Origin: Kordiimonas sp. SCSIO 12610 | GTDB taxonomy: Bacteria; Pseudomonadota; Alphaproteobacteria; Sphingomonadales; Kordiimonadaceae | Assembly (NCBI RefSeq): GCF_024398015.1 | Contig: NZ_CP073747.1 | Coordinates: 1,064,501 to 1,128,500 of the forward strand | Reading direction: 5' to 3' | DNA: 64,000 bases | Part shown: positions 43,210-52,294 of the stretch, in pieces | Numbering within the stretch: the first letter of the stretch is position 1 | Layout of the letters: the number at the start of each line of letters is the position of its first letter | Program-made: the position numbers and the translations under genes | The notes under the pieces: generated by a model | What the model saw: only the letters and a program-made list of their open reading frames with translations | Database searches by the model: none | What the model was told of the DNA's origin: nothing

Positions 43210-43899
43210 ATGGAGCCTGATACGGATTTAAGAAGTGACTACCCGAGCGAAGGGTTTGTTTTTATCGTCACCTATGGTCGCTCGGGCTCTACCGTGATGC
43301 AGTCTGTATTGCAGGCGATGGACGGCTATTTCATTCGCGGTGAGAACAACAACGCACTCGCCGCAATTTTTGACTTCTATGAAGCCTTAAATGCGGCACA
43401 AACCAAAAATACAAAGCCAAATCCGCCTCCCCATGGGCCTTGGTATGGTATTGATGAAGTTGACGTGGATGCGGTAACACGGAAAGCGGTTGACCTTTTT
43501 GTATCTGATGTGTTGAAGGTTCCTGTGGGTACAAGAAAAGCAGGCTTTAAGGAAATTCGCTTTCATGATGTTGGCGTTGAGCGCTTTTCCCATTTCCTTG
43601 ATTTTATCGTCAAGTTTTTCCCGAATACCAAATTTGTTTTCAATAAACGCGATGCTGATGGGGTTTCAAAATCCGGTTGGTGGCGTGATGTTGATTATTA
43701 TGATGTGCTCGATATGGTCGAAACCTGTGATCAATTGTTTGATGATTATACGCGGGCTAACCCTGATATTTGCTTCACAACAAAATACGAAGATTTTAAG
43801 GGGAACCCCGATGCCTTTCGCGGGTTATGTGCATTTATGGGCGAACCCTTTGATGAAGTAAAAATCAAAGCGATTGTTGACCATAAGCTTAAGCATTGA
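43210..43899 (+). CDS. Sulfotransferase family protein
   Basis: A 229-aa cytosolic protein predicted to transfer sulfate from PAPS. The 5'-phosphosulfate-binding loop is F-I-V-T-Y-G-R-S-G-S-T-V-M-Q at about residues 17-30. The 3'-phosphate-binding segment is F-V-F-N-K-R-D-A-D-G-V-S-K-S-G-W-W. A helix E-T-C-D-Q-L-F-D-D-Y follows, and T-K-Y-E-D-F-K-G-N-P is the 'Y-E-D-l' motif common in bacterial sulfotransferases such as NodH. It is the last gene of the run from 36169, 13 bases after the glycosyltransferase. It suggests that the glycan made here carries sulfate. No PAPS-synthesis genes are in the window. Confidence 0.82.
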   Translation: MEPDTDLRSDYPSEGFVFIVTYGRSGSTVMQSVLQAMDGYFIRGENNNALAAIFDFYEALNAAQTKNTKPNPPPHGPWYGIDEVDVDAVTRKAVDLFVSDVLKVPVGTRKAGFKEIRFHDVGVERFSHFLDFIVKFFPNTKFVFNKRDADGVSKSGWWRDVDYYDVLDMVETCDQLFDDYTRANPDICFTTKYEDFKGNPDAFRGLCAFMGEPFDEVKIKAIVDHKLKH

Positions 43900-43950
43900 A
43901 CGCGCACCAATACCCGTGCATTAGCAAGGGATAGTCTTTAATTGACCATT

Positions 43951-46887
43951 TTAGAACATGTCAGATGTGTCGGCCTTAACACCGTCGAGATAGCCCTTAA
44001 ACCTCGCTTCATTCAGCGCCATTTGCTTGCCAATTTCCTCATCGGAAACACCGTTTTCACGGCCCCATTCTGCGTCATGATCGTTCACGTCTTTTAGTGT
44101 CTTCGCAAGCGTCTCTTCGTCTTTGATTAACTCGTAACCAAAGAAATGCTTGAAGAATGCACTCTCGGTCATATTGCGCTCATAGTTTTCTTCGGGCTCA
44201 TAATCATGGCTGTGGTAAACAATGGCTTGAGGCGCATACACTTTGCCCAGGCCTGCTTTGATAATATCATCAGCCCACAACTGGTCTTCGCCAAATTTGA
44301 CGCGTCTGTATGGGATTTTCTCCCATATTTCGCGGCGCATGCAACTGTTGTTGTCGCTATAAAAATGTAATAATTGCCGCCACTGTGGATTTTCCTCGTA
44401 GGCCTCTCTATCAGTATCCTTTGTAAGGCATAGCGGCTGATTGTTCAGCATATCGAAATGTGCGTTCAAATCACGTTTGGTGAACAGTGATGCATCATCA
44501 TACGCATAGTGTTTCCCGAATGCACCAGCGGCATCAGGAAAATGCTCGATTGCGCTCACAAGATTATAGAGCCAGCGCTTGTCGGCAGGACAAGCGTCAT
44601 GGGTCAGGAAGGCAATATAATCGCCTGTAGTCATTTCTGCACCGAGGTTGCGGGTATCGCCGTGGTTAAAGTCTTTCTTATCGATACTGTGCAGATGAAC
44701 GCTATCGTAGGACTTAACGAGTTCAACAGTCCCGTCCGATGAACCGCTATCAATGACTAAAATTTCATAGGGCCACGGTGCTTCCTGATGGGTGACCATA
44801 TCGAGAACAGGTTTCAACACATCGCCTGCATTATAGGTCGGAATGACAACCGATGCCTTCATGTGACTTGCTGTTTTTGTTGGATTTGTTTGCTGCGCTT
44901 CGGCGGTTTTTAGACCGTCAAGAATTGCTGTTTCCACCATCGCAGCTGATTGTTCCCATGAAAAGCCCTGAACCCAATCATAAGCGCGGTCCGCCTGTTG
45001 CTGACGATATGTCTGATCTGTGATTAGTTTCTCAAGCCCATCAGCAATAGCGCGCGGATCAGGGGCTGCGAAAGTGGCCACATCATCAGGGAAAATTGCA
45101 TGGGTATTTTCACCGCTTAACTCCAGAATAGGAAGCTTGCACGCCATCATTTCCTGAGGGACAAGTGAATAATTGGTGGCTGAAAATACAACACCAACAT
45201 CCGCGTTTTGAAAGATTGCAGCCAATTGTTTTGGTGATGCAACCCCGTGATCGGTGTAAGGGAAGGGGGCGTCTACAAACGGTAGCGGTGCTCCGAAGAA
45301 ATCCACATGAAACTCGAGGCCGCGGTCTGCCAGTTTTTCAAGCGCTAAAAACGCAAGCTCTACCGCACGGCGCGCTGTGAAATGGCGGGCATAAACAGCA
45401 ATCCTGAGTGTATCGCGGCTGACATGGTTTTGGGGCGGTGTGTAAAGTGCGTTATCGGCCGCTAACCAAAAATAACTGGCTGTGCGACCATATTTTTCGC
45501 GCATAATATCAGCGAGCCACGGGCTCGCACAGATGCAATCAAAGTCTTCCTTGTAGGATTGCTCTGCGGCCAGGTAATGGGCGCCCATAGCATGGAAAGA
45601 AGGTTCGAAATCCTGAACGAAATAAAAGCGCTTTTTGAAATTGGTTGGAACCATTGCGGGCCATACAGTCCAACAATCGGTCGCGATAATCGCGTCCCCG
45701 CTCGCGGCTTTAAATTTGCTTGCTTTTTGATCAGCGTCAACAAAATGCACTTGTCCCTTGAACGCCTGAAAATGCTTCACGATGGTATCATAGGCGTCAT
45801 CTGGCGTTGCATGAATTGACGGGTTGTTGATCCATACTGTTACTGTGTGCCCGGCGCGTTCCAGATGATTGATCATTCTGAAAATCGTCATATGCCCGCC
45901 GCCGCCGGCTGCGAAATCCGGGATTACCCAATGGATATCCATTGCCTTGGCATCAAAAAGATTAGATTTCGGCGCCAAGCTATTGCGCGGTAAATCGATC
46001 ATATCCCGCAAGTGTTTCGGCAGCGGCAGCGTCGCTTTTTTATTTATATTCTTATTTGTGCTTGCCTTCATGAATGACTTGTCAGGAAACTTATGGCCAG
46101 CAAGCATGCCCTTGGTCACATAATGTGCAAATGCGCTAACGCCGTCGGCTTTTACGTCAGGGTGCTGGTCAAAATAGACTTCGGAACAGAATTTTGGTGA
46201 TGGCTCATGCCCGAGCTTCAGACCCTCACTGATGAAATAGGCAAAAGGATTCCGCTTTTTAATCAGTTTTTTATAGGCGTTTTTATACCAATATGTCTCA
46301 AAGAAAGGATTGGGATGCCGGTTTTGTTCAGTACCTGTTGTCATAAAGTGCGCTAGCGTATGACAGTCTGGATAGTTCCACAGATCAGTATAATATTGTT
46401 TGTACCAATCACCTTTAAAGAGGCCGCTTTCGTGAATGAGCGCCATATCTTCGATCAGGTCAGGGTTCGATCCATATTCCATTTCAACCGGAAAAATTAG
46501 CCGGTTTTCATGAATGCCGACATGAAGATAGTGTACGAGGGGATTGATATTCTGATCGGCAACATCACTATGATGCTTGAGGTATAAACGCCCTGAAAAT
46601 TGGCTTGATGGGTTAACTTTATTTTTCCAACCTCGCTTGGCATAATGCTCTAAGACAAGGCCGTCATATTTTCGTGCTGCCTGCGAACGCTCTTTATACC
46701 ACGCGACATCAAAATAACGATTTGGGTTATAATTGTTTTCTTCGCCAACGGTGACATAATGCTCATAGGGATCGATGCCTTGGAGAGCGACCTCAGGATA
46801 GGTTTGTAAATACCAATCAGCTTGAAAAAGCTTGGTTTCACGCAGGCTTTTGACGGACTTTTTGCCCCTGCTTAGTGATAGTTTCAT
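43951..46887 (-). CDS. Tri-modular glycosyltransferase: repeat region, GT-B domain, GT2 domain
   Basis: About 978 aa. Residues 1-280 contain about five copies of a repeat F-x-x-D-W-Y-L-x-x-Y-P-x-V-x-x-x-G-x-x-P-x-x-H-Y-x-x-x-G (e.g. ADWYLQTYPEVALQGIDPYEHYVTVGEENNY), a module often attached to glycosyltransferases and rhamnan-synthesis proteins. Residues about 315-660 form a GT-B domain (IHWVIPDFAAGGGGHMTIFRMINHLERAGH; VFSATNYSLVPQEMMACKLPILEL). Residues about 680-978 form a GT2 domain (ASVVIPTYNAGDVLKPVLDMV; V-I-D-S-G-S-S-D-G-T; FLTHDACP; F-G-E-D-Q-L-W-A). This order resembles rhamnosyltransferases of O-antigen systems, fitting the rml genes that follow. ATG 46887 is preferred to TTG 46929. 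Two catalytic domains could add two sugars in succession. Confidence 0.85.
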   Translation of the reverse strand: MKLSLSRGKKSVKSLRETKLFQADWYLQTYPEVALQGIDPYEHYVTVGEENNYNPNRYFDVAWYKERSQAARKYDGLVLEHYAKRGWKNKVNPSSQFSGRLYLKHHSDVADQNINPLVHYLHVGIHENRLIFPVEMEYGSNPDLIEDMALIHESGLFKGDWYKQYYTDLWNYPDCHTLAHFMTTGTEQNRHPNPFFETYWYKNAYKKLIKKRNPFAYFISEGLKLGHEPSPKFCSEVYFDQHPDVKADGVSAFAHYVTKGMLAGHKFPDKSFMKASTNKNINKKATLPLPKHLRDMIDLPRNSLAPKSNLFDAKAMDIHWVIPDFAAGGGGHMTIFRMINHLERAGHTVTVWINNPSIHATPDDAYDTIVKHFQAFKGQVHFVDADQKASKFKAASGDAIIATDCWTVWPAMVPTNFKKRFYFVQDFEPSFHAMGAHYLAAEQSYKEDFDCICASPWLADIMREKYGRTASYFWLAADNALYTPPQNHVSRDTLRIAVYARHFTARRAVELAFLALEKLADRGLEFHVDFFGAPLPFVDAPFPYTDHGVASPKQLAAIFQNADVGVVFSATNYSLVPQEMMACKLPILELSGENTHAIFPDDVATFAAPDPRAIADGLEKLITDQTYRQQQADRAYDWVQGFSWEQSAAMVETAILDGLKTAEAQQTNPTKTASHMKASVVIPTYNAGDVLKPVLDMVTHQEAPWPYEILVIDSGSSDGTVELVKSYDSVHLHSIDKKDFNHGDTRNLGAEMTTGDYIAFLTHDACPADKRWLYNLVSAIEHFPDAAGAFGKHYAYDDASLFTKRDLNAHFDMLNNQPLCLTKDTDREAYEENPQWRQLLHFYSDNNSCMRREIWEKIPYRRVKFGEDQLWADDIIKAGLGKVYAPQAIVYHSHDYEPEENYERNMTESAFFKHFFGYELIKDEETLAKTLKDVNDHDAEWGRENGVSDEEIGKQMALNEARFKGYLDGVKADTSDMF

Positions 46888-47069
46888 TATACCTAACCTG
46901 CCCCGGTTAATACGTACGATCGTTGTCAAAAGAACCAGGCTTTTTATGCAATGCCTATAAGGGCCCTTTTAAGGAGTATCGCTAATATTCTCAACTAATT
47001 TGAACTTGTGATGAACGATATTACTAAAGATTAATGTTTCACAATGATTTTAGCCAATACTATTGATTT

Positions 47070-49349
47070 CTAGCGTTTTAAAATCGAGGTGTGTGTTGGT
47101 TCGCTTTTCAACAGTTGCGGCGAATAAAACCGATCACTTTTAAGATATTCACCCCATTTGGCGCGCATTTTTTCCCGTTCTTTTTTCTCTCGGATATCTT
47201 TAGCGCTGTCCTGTGCGTCATACCCGCGGCTTTTCGATTCCAGATGTTGGAATGTTATTGCAGGAACATACATATTTTTAAGCCCTGCCTTTAAAATCGA
47301 CAGGCTGAAATCAACATCATTGAACGCAACCGGAAGGTTGTCTTCGTCAAAGCCGCCAACTTTTTCAAAGGTATTTCGCCTACATGCAAGGAACGCCCCG
47401 ATGATGGCTGAGGTCTGATGCGGTAACTGCGCGCGGTCCATATAGCTTTGGTTCACGCTTTGGCAATAGGCTTCCTTGAGCACAATATTATCCGTGTCCA
47501 AAACATAGCCACCATATTGAATGGTTCCATCCTCGAACAATAATCGAGCACCAACAGCGCCGATATCACCGCGGTTCAGGTAGCCCCGCAGGATATGATC
47601 CCATCCTTTATCAAGGGCGACAGTGTCATTATTGAGGAACAATAGATATTCTGCGCTTGTTTCCCGAGAGGCATAATTATTGATCGCAGCCCAGTTGAAC
47701 GGGACGTCATAGGATAACACGCGGATGTTGCTTGCCTCATTGATTTCTTTTAGCCAGCCCTTTGTTGCATCTTCTTCGCTACCATTATCAATGATCAGGA
47801 TTTCGGTTTGATCCGGGTATTGTAGCGTTTCCTGCAGGCTCTTGACGCAGTTTCGGCTCAGCTCCAATGCATCGCGCATGGGGATGATGATCGCCATCAT
47901 AGGCGTGTCGGGTGAGAGCGGCCATGTGATCTGCCCTGTGTTTTCCAGCATACCGTCATATGTGTCATCAGCGTTTAGGGTGATCGATGCACCTGGGCTT
48001 ACCTCCTTCAGGTGGTTGCTTAAGGCCTGTTCATAATCCCTGATCTCACTTTTCGTAACCGTGCAAGTGTCCTTGGCCTCAAACAGAAGGTGGGGAACGT
48101 GCGCGAAGGCCTTATCGCCAAATTTTTCATAGGCCTTGAACCATAGGTTATGCGGGGATAGGTCGCCCGAAAACACGCCACTTTTAACCGCGAAGGCGCG
48201 GGGGTAGGTGGCGCGGGTCAAAAGCTCTTCATAATCAAAACTATGCTTGAAAACTGGGGTAATGCCCCCGCTGTCATCCATCCATTCATGATCCGCGAAA
48301 AAGATGACGGCATCCGGGTTTTTCTGTACAGCCTGCTGGAAATAGTGCAGGGCTTGCTCTGTCAGCTGAAGGCTGGCGTGACAATGAACGTGTAGGTCAA
48401 GGTCGCCTTCATCTGTTAAATCACTGTCGGGGACTGCGTCGTTTAACAAATGCTTTGATGTCTGATAGGCCGCAAGCGGGATCGCTGCATATTTCTGAAT
48501 GTCAGGCAGGGAAGCCTTGATCTCATCAATCTGATGTTGGACCTCAACCCCGCTATTTTGGGCCGCATCCTCCAGCGCATGGGTGAAATTCACCATGTTT
48601 AAGGCGTATGATGCCCCCATGTTCGGGAAGGCGCGTGCGGGGCATATGGGCATATGGGTTTCATGATCAAATACCGAGAGAACTAGATGATCATGATGCG
48701 CTAACTGCCGCGGCAGATTTACCGTAAAGTGAAACCCTGTATATTTAAAACCCAGGTGTTTTTCTTCCACATCGCGGCGCAGGCCATTGGCTTGCTGGGT
48801 GCCGATATAGGTGCCGTTTAGGTAAAAATCGAGATTAAGGCTTTCGCCTTCACGCGCCAGATTAAGGGCATAGCCAAAACATTCATTACCGCGAATGTCC
48901 TCTATGATGCCCATCACAGGTTCGGGGTGGCTGGTATCAGTGTCGCCCATCCATTTCGCGAAATCCGCCCCTGAATATCCAGTTGATCCGTTATCAAGTA
49001 CACGCAAAATTCGCCAATGCTCACAAATTGCCTTCAATGCGGCGGTGCGGTGCTCAATGGCCTTCAGTTTAATGCCAAAATGCTTTTTAACGGCCTTGGC
49101 CACCAAATCCTGCTGTTCAGGTGAATAGGGCATCCATGCAAGCGCCTTCCTGAGCGCAAGCGGTTGCAGCACACCGTAGACAAATTCCTTATTGTTGGTG
49201 ATCTCGTTTAAGGTGCTCGTCAGGCCCTTGCCAAGACGGCGGGAAATTTCGCTATCATGATTGGCACCGCGGCCATAAAACAGCAAAAGGAAGCCCTTGA
49301 TGTCTTCCTTATTGCAGGTTTTTTTCTTTTTCTTCCCGAAGGCAAGCAT
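47070..49349 (-). CDS. Large family 2 glycosyltransferase with an N-terminal β-rich module
   Basis: About 759 aa. The N-terminal quarter is helical. Residues about 140-250 form a β-rich module (CFGYALNLAREGESLNLDFYLNGTYIGTQQANGLRRDVEEKHLGFKYTGFHFTVNLP) of a kind often fused to glycosyltransferases. Residues about 330-480 carry a degenerate GT-like stretch (VIFFADHEWMDDSGGITPVFKHSFDYEELL). The C-terminal GT2 domain (about 505-740) has MAIIIPMRDALELSRNCVKSLQ, I-I-D-N-G-S, L-F-L-N-N-D-T and F-N-D-V-D-F-S-L, matching rhamnosyltransferase-like enzymes. ATG 49349 is chosen because the longer frame begins at TTG 49403 and overlaps rmlA. It lies 34 bases downstream of rmlA and shares its transcript. 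Confidence 0.83.
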   Translation of the reverse strand: MLAFGKKKKKTCNKEDIKGFLLLFYGRGANHDSEISRRLGKGLTSTLNEITNNKEFVYGVLQPLALRKALAWMPYSPEQQDLVAKAVKKHFGIKLKAIEHRTAALKAICEHWRILRVLDNGSTGYSGADFAKWMGDTDTSHPEPVMGIIEDIRGNECFGYALNLAREGESLNLDFYLNGTYIGTQQANGLRRDVEEKHLGFKYTGFHFTVNLPRQLAHHDHLVLSVFDHETHMPICPARAFPNMGASYALNMVNFTHALEDAAQNSGVEVQHQIDEIKASLPDIQKYAAIPLAAYQTSKHLLNDAVPDSDLTDEGDLDLHVHCHASLQLTEQALHYFQQAVQKNPDAVIFFADHEWMDDSGGITPVFKHSFDYEELLTRATYPRAFAVKSGVFSGDLSPHNLWFKAYEKFGDKAFAHVPHLLFEAKDTCTVTKSEIRDYEQALSNHLKEVSPGASITLNADDTYDGMLENTGQITWPLSPDTPMMAIIIPMRDALELSRNCVKSLQETLQYPDQTEILIIDNGSEEDATKGWLKEINEASNIRVLSYDVPFNWAAINNYASRETSAEYLLFLNNDTVALDKGWDHILRGYLNRGDIGAVGARLLFEDGTIQYGGYVLDTDNIVLKEAYCQSVNQSYMDRAQLPHQTSAIIGAFLACRRNTFEKVGGFDEDNLPVAFNDVDFSLSILKAGLKNMYVPAITFQHLESKSRGYDAQDSAKDIREKKEREKMRAKWGEYLKSDRFYSPQLLKSEPTHTSILKR

Positions 49350-49383
49350 GCTGTTTCCAAAGCTAACTGATCGTCCCAGTTGT

Positions 49384-50262
49384 TTAGATACCGCTTTTCT
49401 CAAACTTCAGCAAGTTGGCAAGATACTCGCCGTAACTGTTTTTGTAGCTTTTGGCGAGGGCATCAAGCGCCGCATCATCGATAAAGCCAGAGCGCCAAGC
49501 AACTTCTTCGGGGCAGGCAACCTTCAGGCCCTGCCGTGCTTCAACTGTTTGCACAAACTGGCTTGCCTGTAGCATGAAATCCACTGTGCCGGTATCTAAC
49601 CACGCTGTTCCGCGCTGCAATTTAATCACATTCAAATCGCCGCGATTCATATAGGCTTCGTTCACGCTCGTGATCTCTAATTCGCCGCGGGCTGATGGTT
49701 TTACGGCCTTCGCGATATCAACCACATCCTTGTCGTAGAAATACAGGCCTGTTACCGCGAGGTTACTTTTAGGATTTTCTGGTTTTTCCTCGATAGAGAC
49801 CGCGCGGCCATCCGCGTCCATTTCAACAACACCAAAGGCGCGGGCGTCCGGTACCTGATACGCGAATATATAGGCGCCTTCCGTAACGCTGCCAGCCTGC
49901 TGAAGATACTGGCTGAAACCAGCGGAATAGAAAATATTATCACCGAGCGCGAGGGCGCAGGCATCGCCGTCGATAAAGTCTTCACCGATCAGAAAGGCTT
50001 GCGCTAGCCCCTCTGGTTTGGGTTGCTCTGCATATTCAAGGCGAATGCCCCACTGGGAGCCGTCACCGAGCAAATCCTCATAAAGCGGCAGGTGATGCGG
50101 GCTTGATATGATCAATATCTCGCGAATGCCTGCCAGCATTAAGGTCGTCAGCGGATAATAAATCATCGGCTTGTCGTAAATCGGCAGAAGCTGTTTGCTG
50201 ATTGATTTTGTAATTGGATACAGACGTGTCCCAAGCCCGCCCGCGAGGATAATACCCTTCAT
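49384..50262 (-). CDS. rmlA: Glucose-1-phosphate thymidylyltransferase
   Basis: First step of dTDP-L-rhamnose synthesis: dTTP plus glucose 1-phosphate to dTDP-glucose. The 292-aa length is standard. Signature features are [57 protein letters not shown], the [16 protein letters not shown] sugar-binding strand, TGLYFYD and [10 protein letters not shown]. It is separated from rmlD/B/C by three unrelated genes on the same strand. Confidence 0.96.
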   Translation of the reverse strand: MKGIILAGGLGTRLYPITKSISKQLLPIYDKPMIYYPLTTLMLAGIREILIISSPHHLPLYEDLLGDGSQWGIRLEYAEQPKPEGLAQAFLIGEDFIDGDACALALGDNIFYSAGFSQYLQQAGSVTEGAYIFAYQVPDARAFGVVEMDADGRAVSIEEKPENPKSNLAVTGLYFYDKDVVDIAKAVKPSARGELEITSVNEAYMNRGDLNVIKLQRGTAWLDTGTVDFMLQASQFVQTVEARQGLKVACPEEVAWRSGFIDDAALDALAKSYKNSYGEYLANLLKFEKSGI

Positions 50263-50343
50263 AATTTCAGCCCTTAATTGGTTTAAAAAATATCTTTAAA
50301 AATAAAATAGCGCCGACAACTTAACATAAGCTTTATGGAGTTT

Positions 50344-50880
50344 TTATGATTTATTTTTAGCTATTTGCTCAATAATGAAATTTTTAATTTCGCTTATTTG
50401 TGCATCATCTTTGAGTGCTGATTTCGGTATAATAAGCGCCATAGAATTATCGACCATCAATAAAAGACTAAATCGTCCCTCTTCAAAGCCTTTTATTGCA
50501 GGCCATGAATATGTTGAGCTTGAGAGTTGAGTAGTTTCTATAATAGATTCTTCTGATATTACCATTGTTGTGGGCGACATGAATAAGCCATCAGCGGACA
50601 AACTTTTTTTCATGCTATTGCGCGATGTGAAAACAATTGAGAATACATATAGTAATATGCTGGTACCTGAAATGTAGATGATTGATTTTATTTCAGGAGC
50701 GCTTTCTTTGAAAAACAAAGGAATAAAGATTGCTAAAGCAAACATGATTATTACAGGCATTGCGGATGAGATAAGTCTGTATGAGCCACGCAATATCTTT
50801 TTTCTAGCTGCGCCGCAGAGGTCTTGAAAATGCTGAAATTCTTTCTGGTATTTTAAAGTGTAAGTTTGTGAAGTAGCCAT
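50344..50880 (-). CDS. Small membrane protein, YcxB-like
   Basis: A 178-aa protein of unknown function. Two hydrophobic segments (about 38-58, MPVIIMFALAIFIPLFF, and 68-85, IIYISGTSILLYVFSIVF) precede a β-rich soluble tail with S-A-D-G-L-F-M-S, ISEESIIETTQLSSSTYSWPAIKGFEEGRFSLLLMV and ALIIPKSAL. This is the layout of YcxB-like proteins (two membrane helices and a small PH-like domain). ATG 50880 has GGGGGA five bases upstream. It is AT-rich compared with rmlA. No link to rhamnose synthesis is evident. Confidence 0.7.
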   Translation of the reverse strand: MATSQTYTLKYQKEFQHFQDLCGAARKKILRGSYRLISSAMPVIIMFALAIFIPLFFKESAPEIKSIIYISGTSILLYVFSIVFTSRNSMKKSLSADGLFMSPTTMVISEESIIETTQLSSSTYSWPAIKGFEEGRFSLLLMVDNSMALIIPKSALKDDAQISEIKNFIIEQIAKNKS

Positions 50881-50912
50881 TTTATCCCCCAATTATTTTG
50901 AATAAACGTACC

Positions 50913-51392
50913 CTAAAAATCAAAATCATCTACGTCCATCACCGATTTCGGCAGCCATGTTTCATGGATATGATACCATTTTAATGTAACCGGATCATTT
51001 TGAACAATCTTGAAAATCACTGATGCCGCGCGGCCATTGTTGGGCGGCGATGAATTAATCGCGTTTTTCTGCCATTCTTCATAGGTGACAAGGATAATAT
51101 TATCGGCATTTGGTGTGTTGCCGAGCGGGCGAACCTCCACATTCCTGATCTGAACTTTAAAACCGGGGCTGGAGCCATGCCCGCCTTTTACGCCGTTTTT
51201 AAACTGATCATAACCAAGCGCGACACCACCCGGCTGAATTAAAATACAATCGGTGTCAAAGCGCGCGCTGAAGCGCTCATCAAAAACTTGATCGCTTTTA
51301 TCCACAAGGCCGCCGAACCAATCGTCAAAAAACGTGTGCAGGCCTTCAATTTCAAGGCGTGCGGCTTCGGTATATTTGGCTATGTCCTGCAT
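50913..51392 (-). CDS. NTF2-like (SnoaL/DUF4440-type) protein
   Basis: A 159-aa soluble protein. The pattern (N-terminal helices E-A-A-R-L-E-I-E-G-L-H-T-F-F-D-D-W-F, then the F-S-A-R-F-D-T-D-C-I-L-I-Q-P-G-G-V-A-L-G-Y-D-Q-F segment and several long strands ending in W-Y-H-I-H-E-T-W-L) fits the cone-shaped NTF2-like fold. Many such proteins are small enzymes or ligand-binding units. No specific activity can be assigned. Confidence 0.55.
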   Translation of the reverse strand: MQDIAKYTEAARLEIEGLHTFFDDWFGGLVDKSDQVFDERFSARFDTDCILIQPGGVALGYDQFKNGVKGGHGSSPGFKVQIRNVEVRPLGNTPNADNIILVTYEEWQKNAINSSPPNNGRAASVIFKIVQNDPVTLKWYHIHETWLPKSVMDVDDFDF

Positions 51393-51467
51393 GGTCAGGT
51401 GCTTTCTTTGATAATCAATTTATTCAGACCATATCATGAGTGTTCATTGCTGCAATGGCCTAAGGCG

Positions 51468-52226
51468 TTATTGGCTGAGTTTTCTGCCTGTCGATAAATA
51501 ATGCTGCCTGTCGCTGCGACCGCGCTTGGCTGCGCAGGCCGACGCGCTTTCATAATCATAAGGGACTTTGATATGGCTGACCGCATAACCGCCCGATGAT
51601 TTTTCCAAAATTGCATAGCTCGCCATCGGTGAATATGTCTCTATCGCGTGGAGGTAAGGCATGTCATCTTCATAGGCTGGCAGGCCAATACTTCCGGGGT
51701 TGATGATCGTTTGCCCGCTACTAACGGCAACAGTCCGCGGAATATGGGTATGACCGCACAGAATAATTTTTGATGTTTGGTCTTCAATTAGGGCCTTGAT
51801 TTCCATGTCAGACCGTAAAACGGGGCCACCTGTTTCAACATTTTCCAAGAGGTAAATCAGGTCGTCCGCTGGTGTGCCGTGGCAAAGATATATGTCATCA
51901 TTGAACTGATGATCAAAGGGAAGCGAGCGCATCCATTCAACCGCCTCTGATTGCATACCGCCCAAATCATCAAGGATGAATTGCATCGTTGGATTTGCTG
52001 ATATTTCGCCCGCTGTTGCATCATAAATCTGCCGGTCCTGATTACCGCGAATGGTGACGAAATCATGTTGGCGCAGCAGGTCATAAGTCGCCTTCGGTGC
52101 GATGGGGCCATATAGGATGTCGCCCAGATTAAACAGATGGTTGGCACCACGCCGCTTCGCATCATCAAGCACCGCTTCAAGGGCAAAAATATTGCTGTGG
52201 ATATCAGAAAGGATAGCGATTTTCAT
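51468..52226 (-). CDS. Calcineurin-like metallophosphoesterase
   Basis: A 252-aa cytosolic phosphoesterase of the YfcE-like group. The metal ligands are in order: D-x-H in I-L-S-D-I-H-S-N, G-D in N-L-G-D-I-L-Y-G, G-N in R-G-N-Q-D (Gln where many have His), C-H-G in Y-L-C-H-G-T-P and G-H-T-H in L-C-G-H-T-H-I-P. The substrate is unknown; possible roles include cleavage of phosphodiesters or cyclic nucleotides. It sits between rmlD and the NTF2-like gene, transcribed with them. Confidence 0.85.
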   Translation of the reverse strand: MKIAILSDIHSNIFALEAVLDDAKRRGANHLFNLGDILYGPIAPKATYDLLRQHDFVTIRGNQDRQIYDATAGEISANPTMQFILDDLGGMQSEAVEWMRSLPFDHQFNDDIYLCHGTPADDLIYLLENVETGGPVLRSDMEIKALIEDQTSKIILCGHTHIPRTVAVSSGQTIINPGSIGLPAYEDDMPYLHAIETYSPMASYAILEKSSGGYAVSHIKVPYDYESASACAAKRGRSDRQHYLSTGRKLSQ

Positions 52227-52294
52227 GGGGAACTCTCATGCACTCAAAACGCTATCATATTGTGATTTTTATCGCCGTCAACGTGGTGGCTGTT

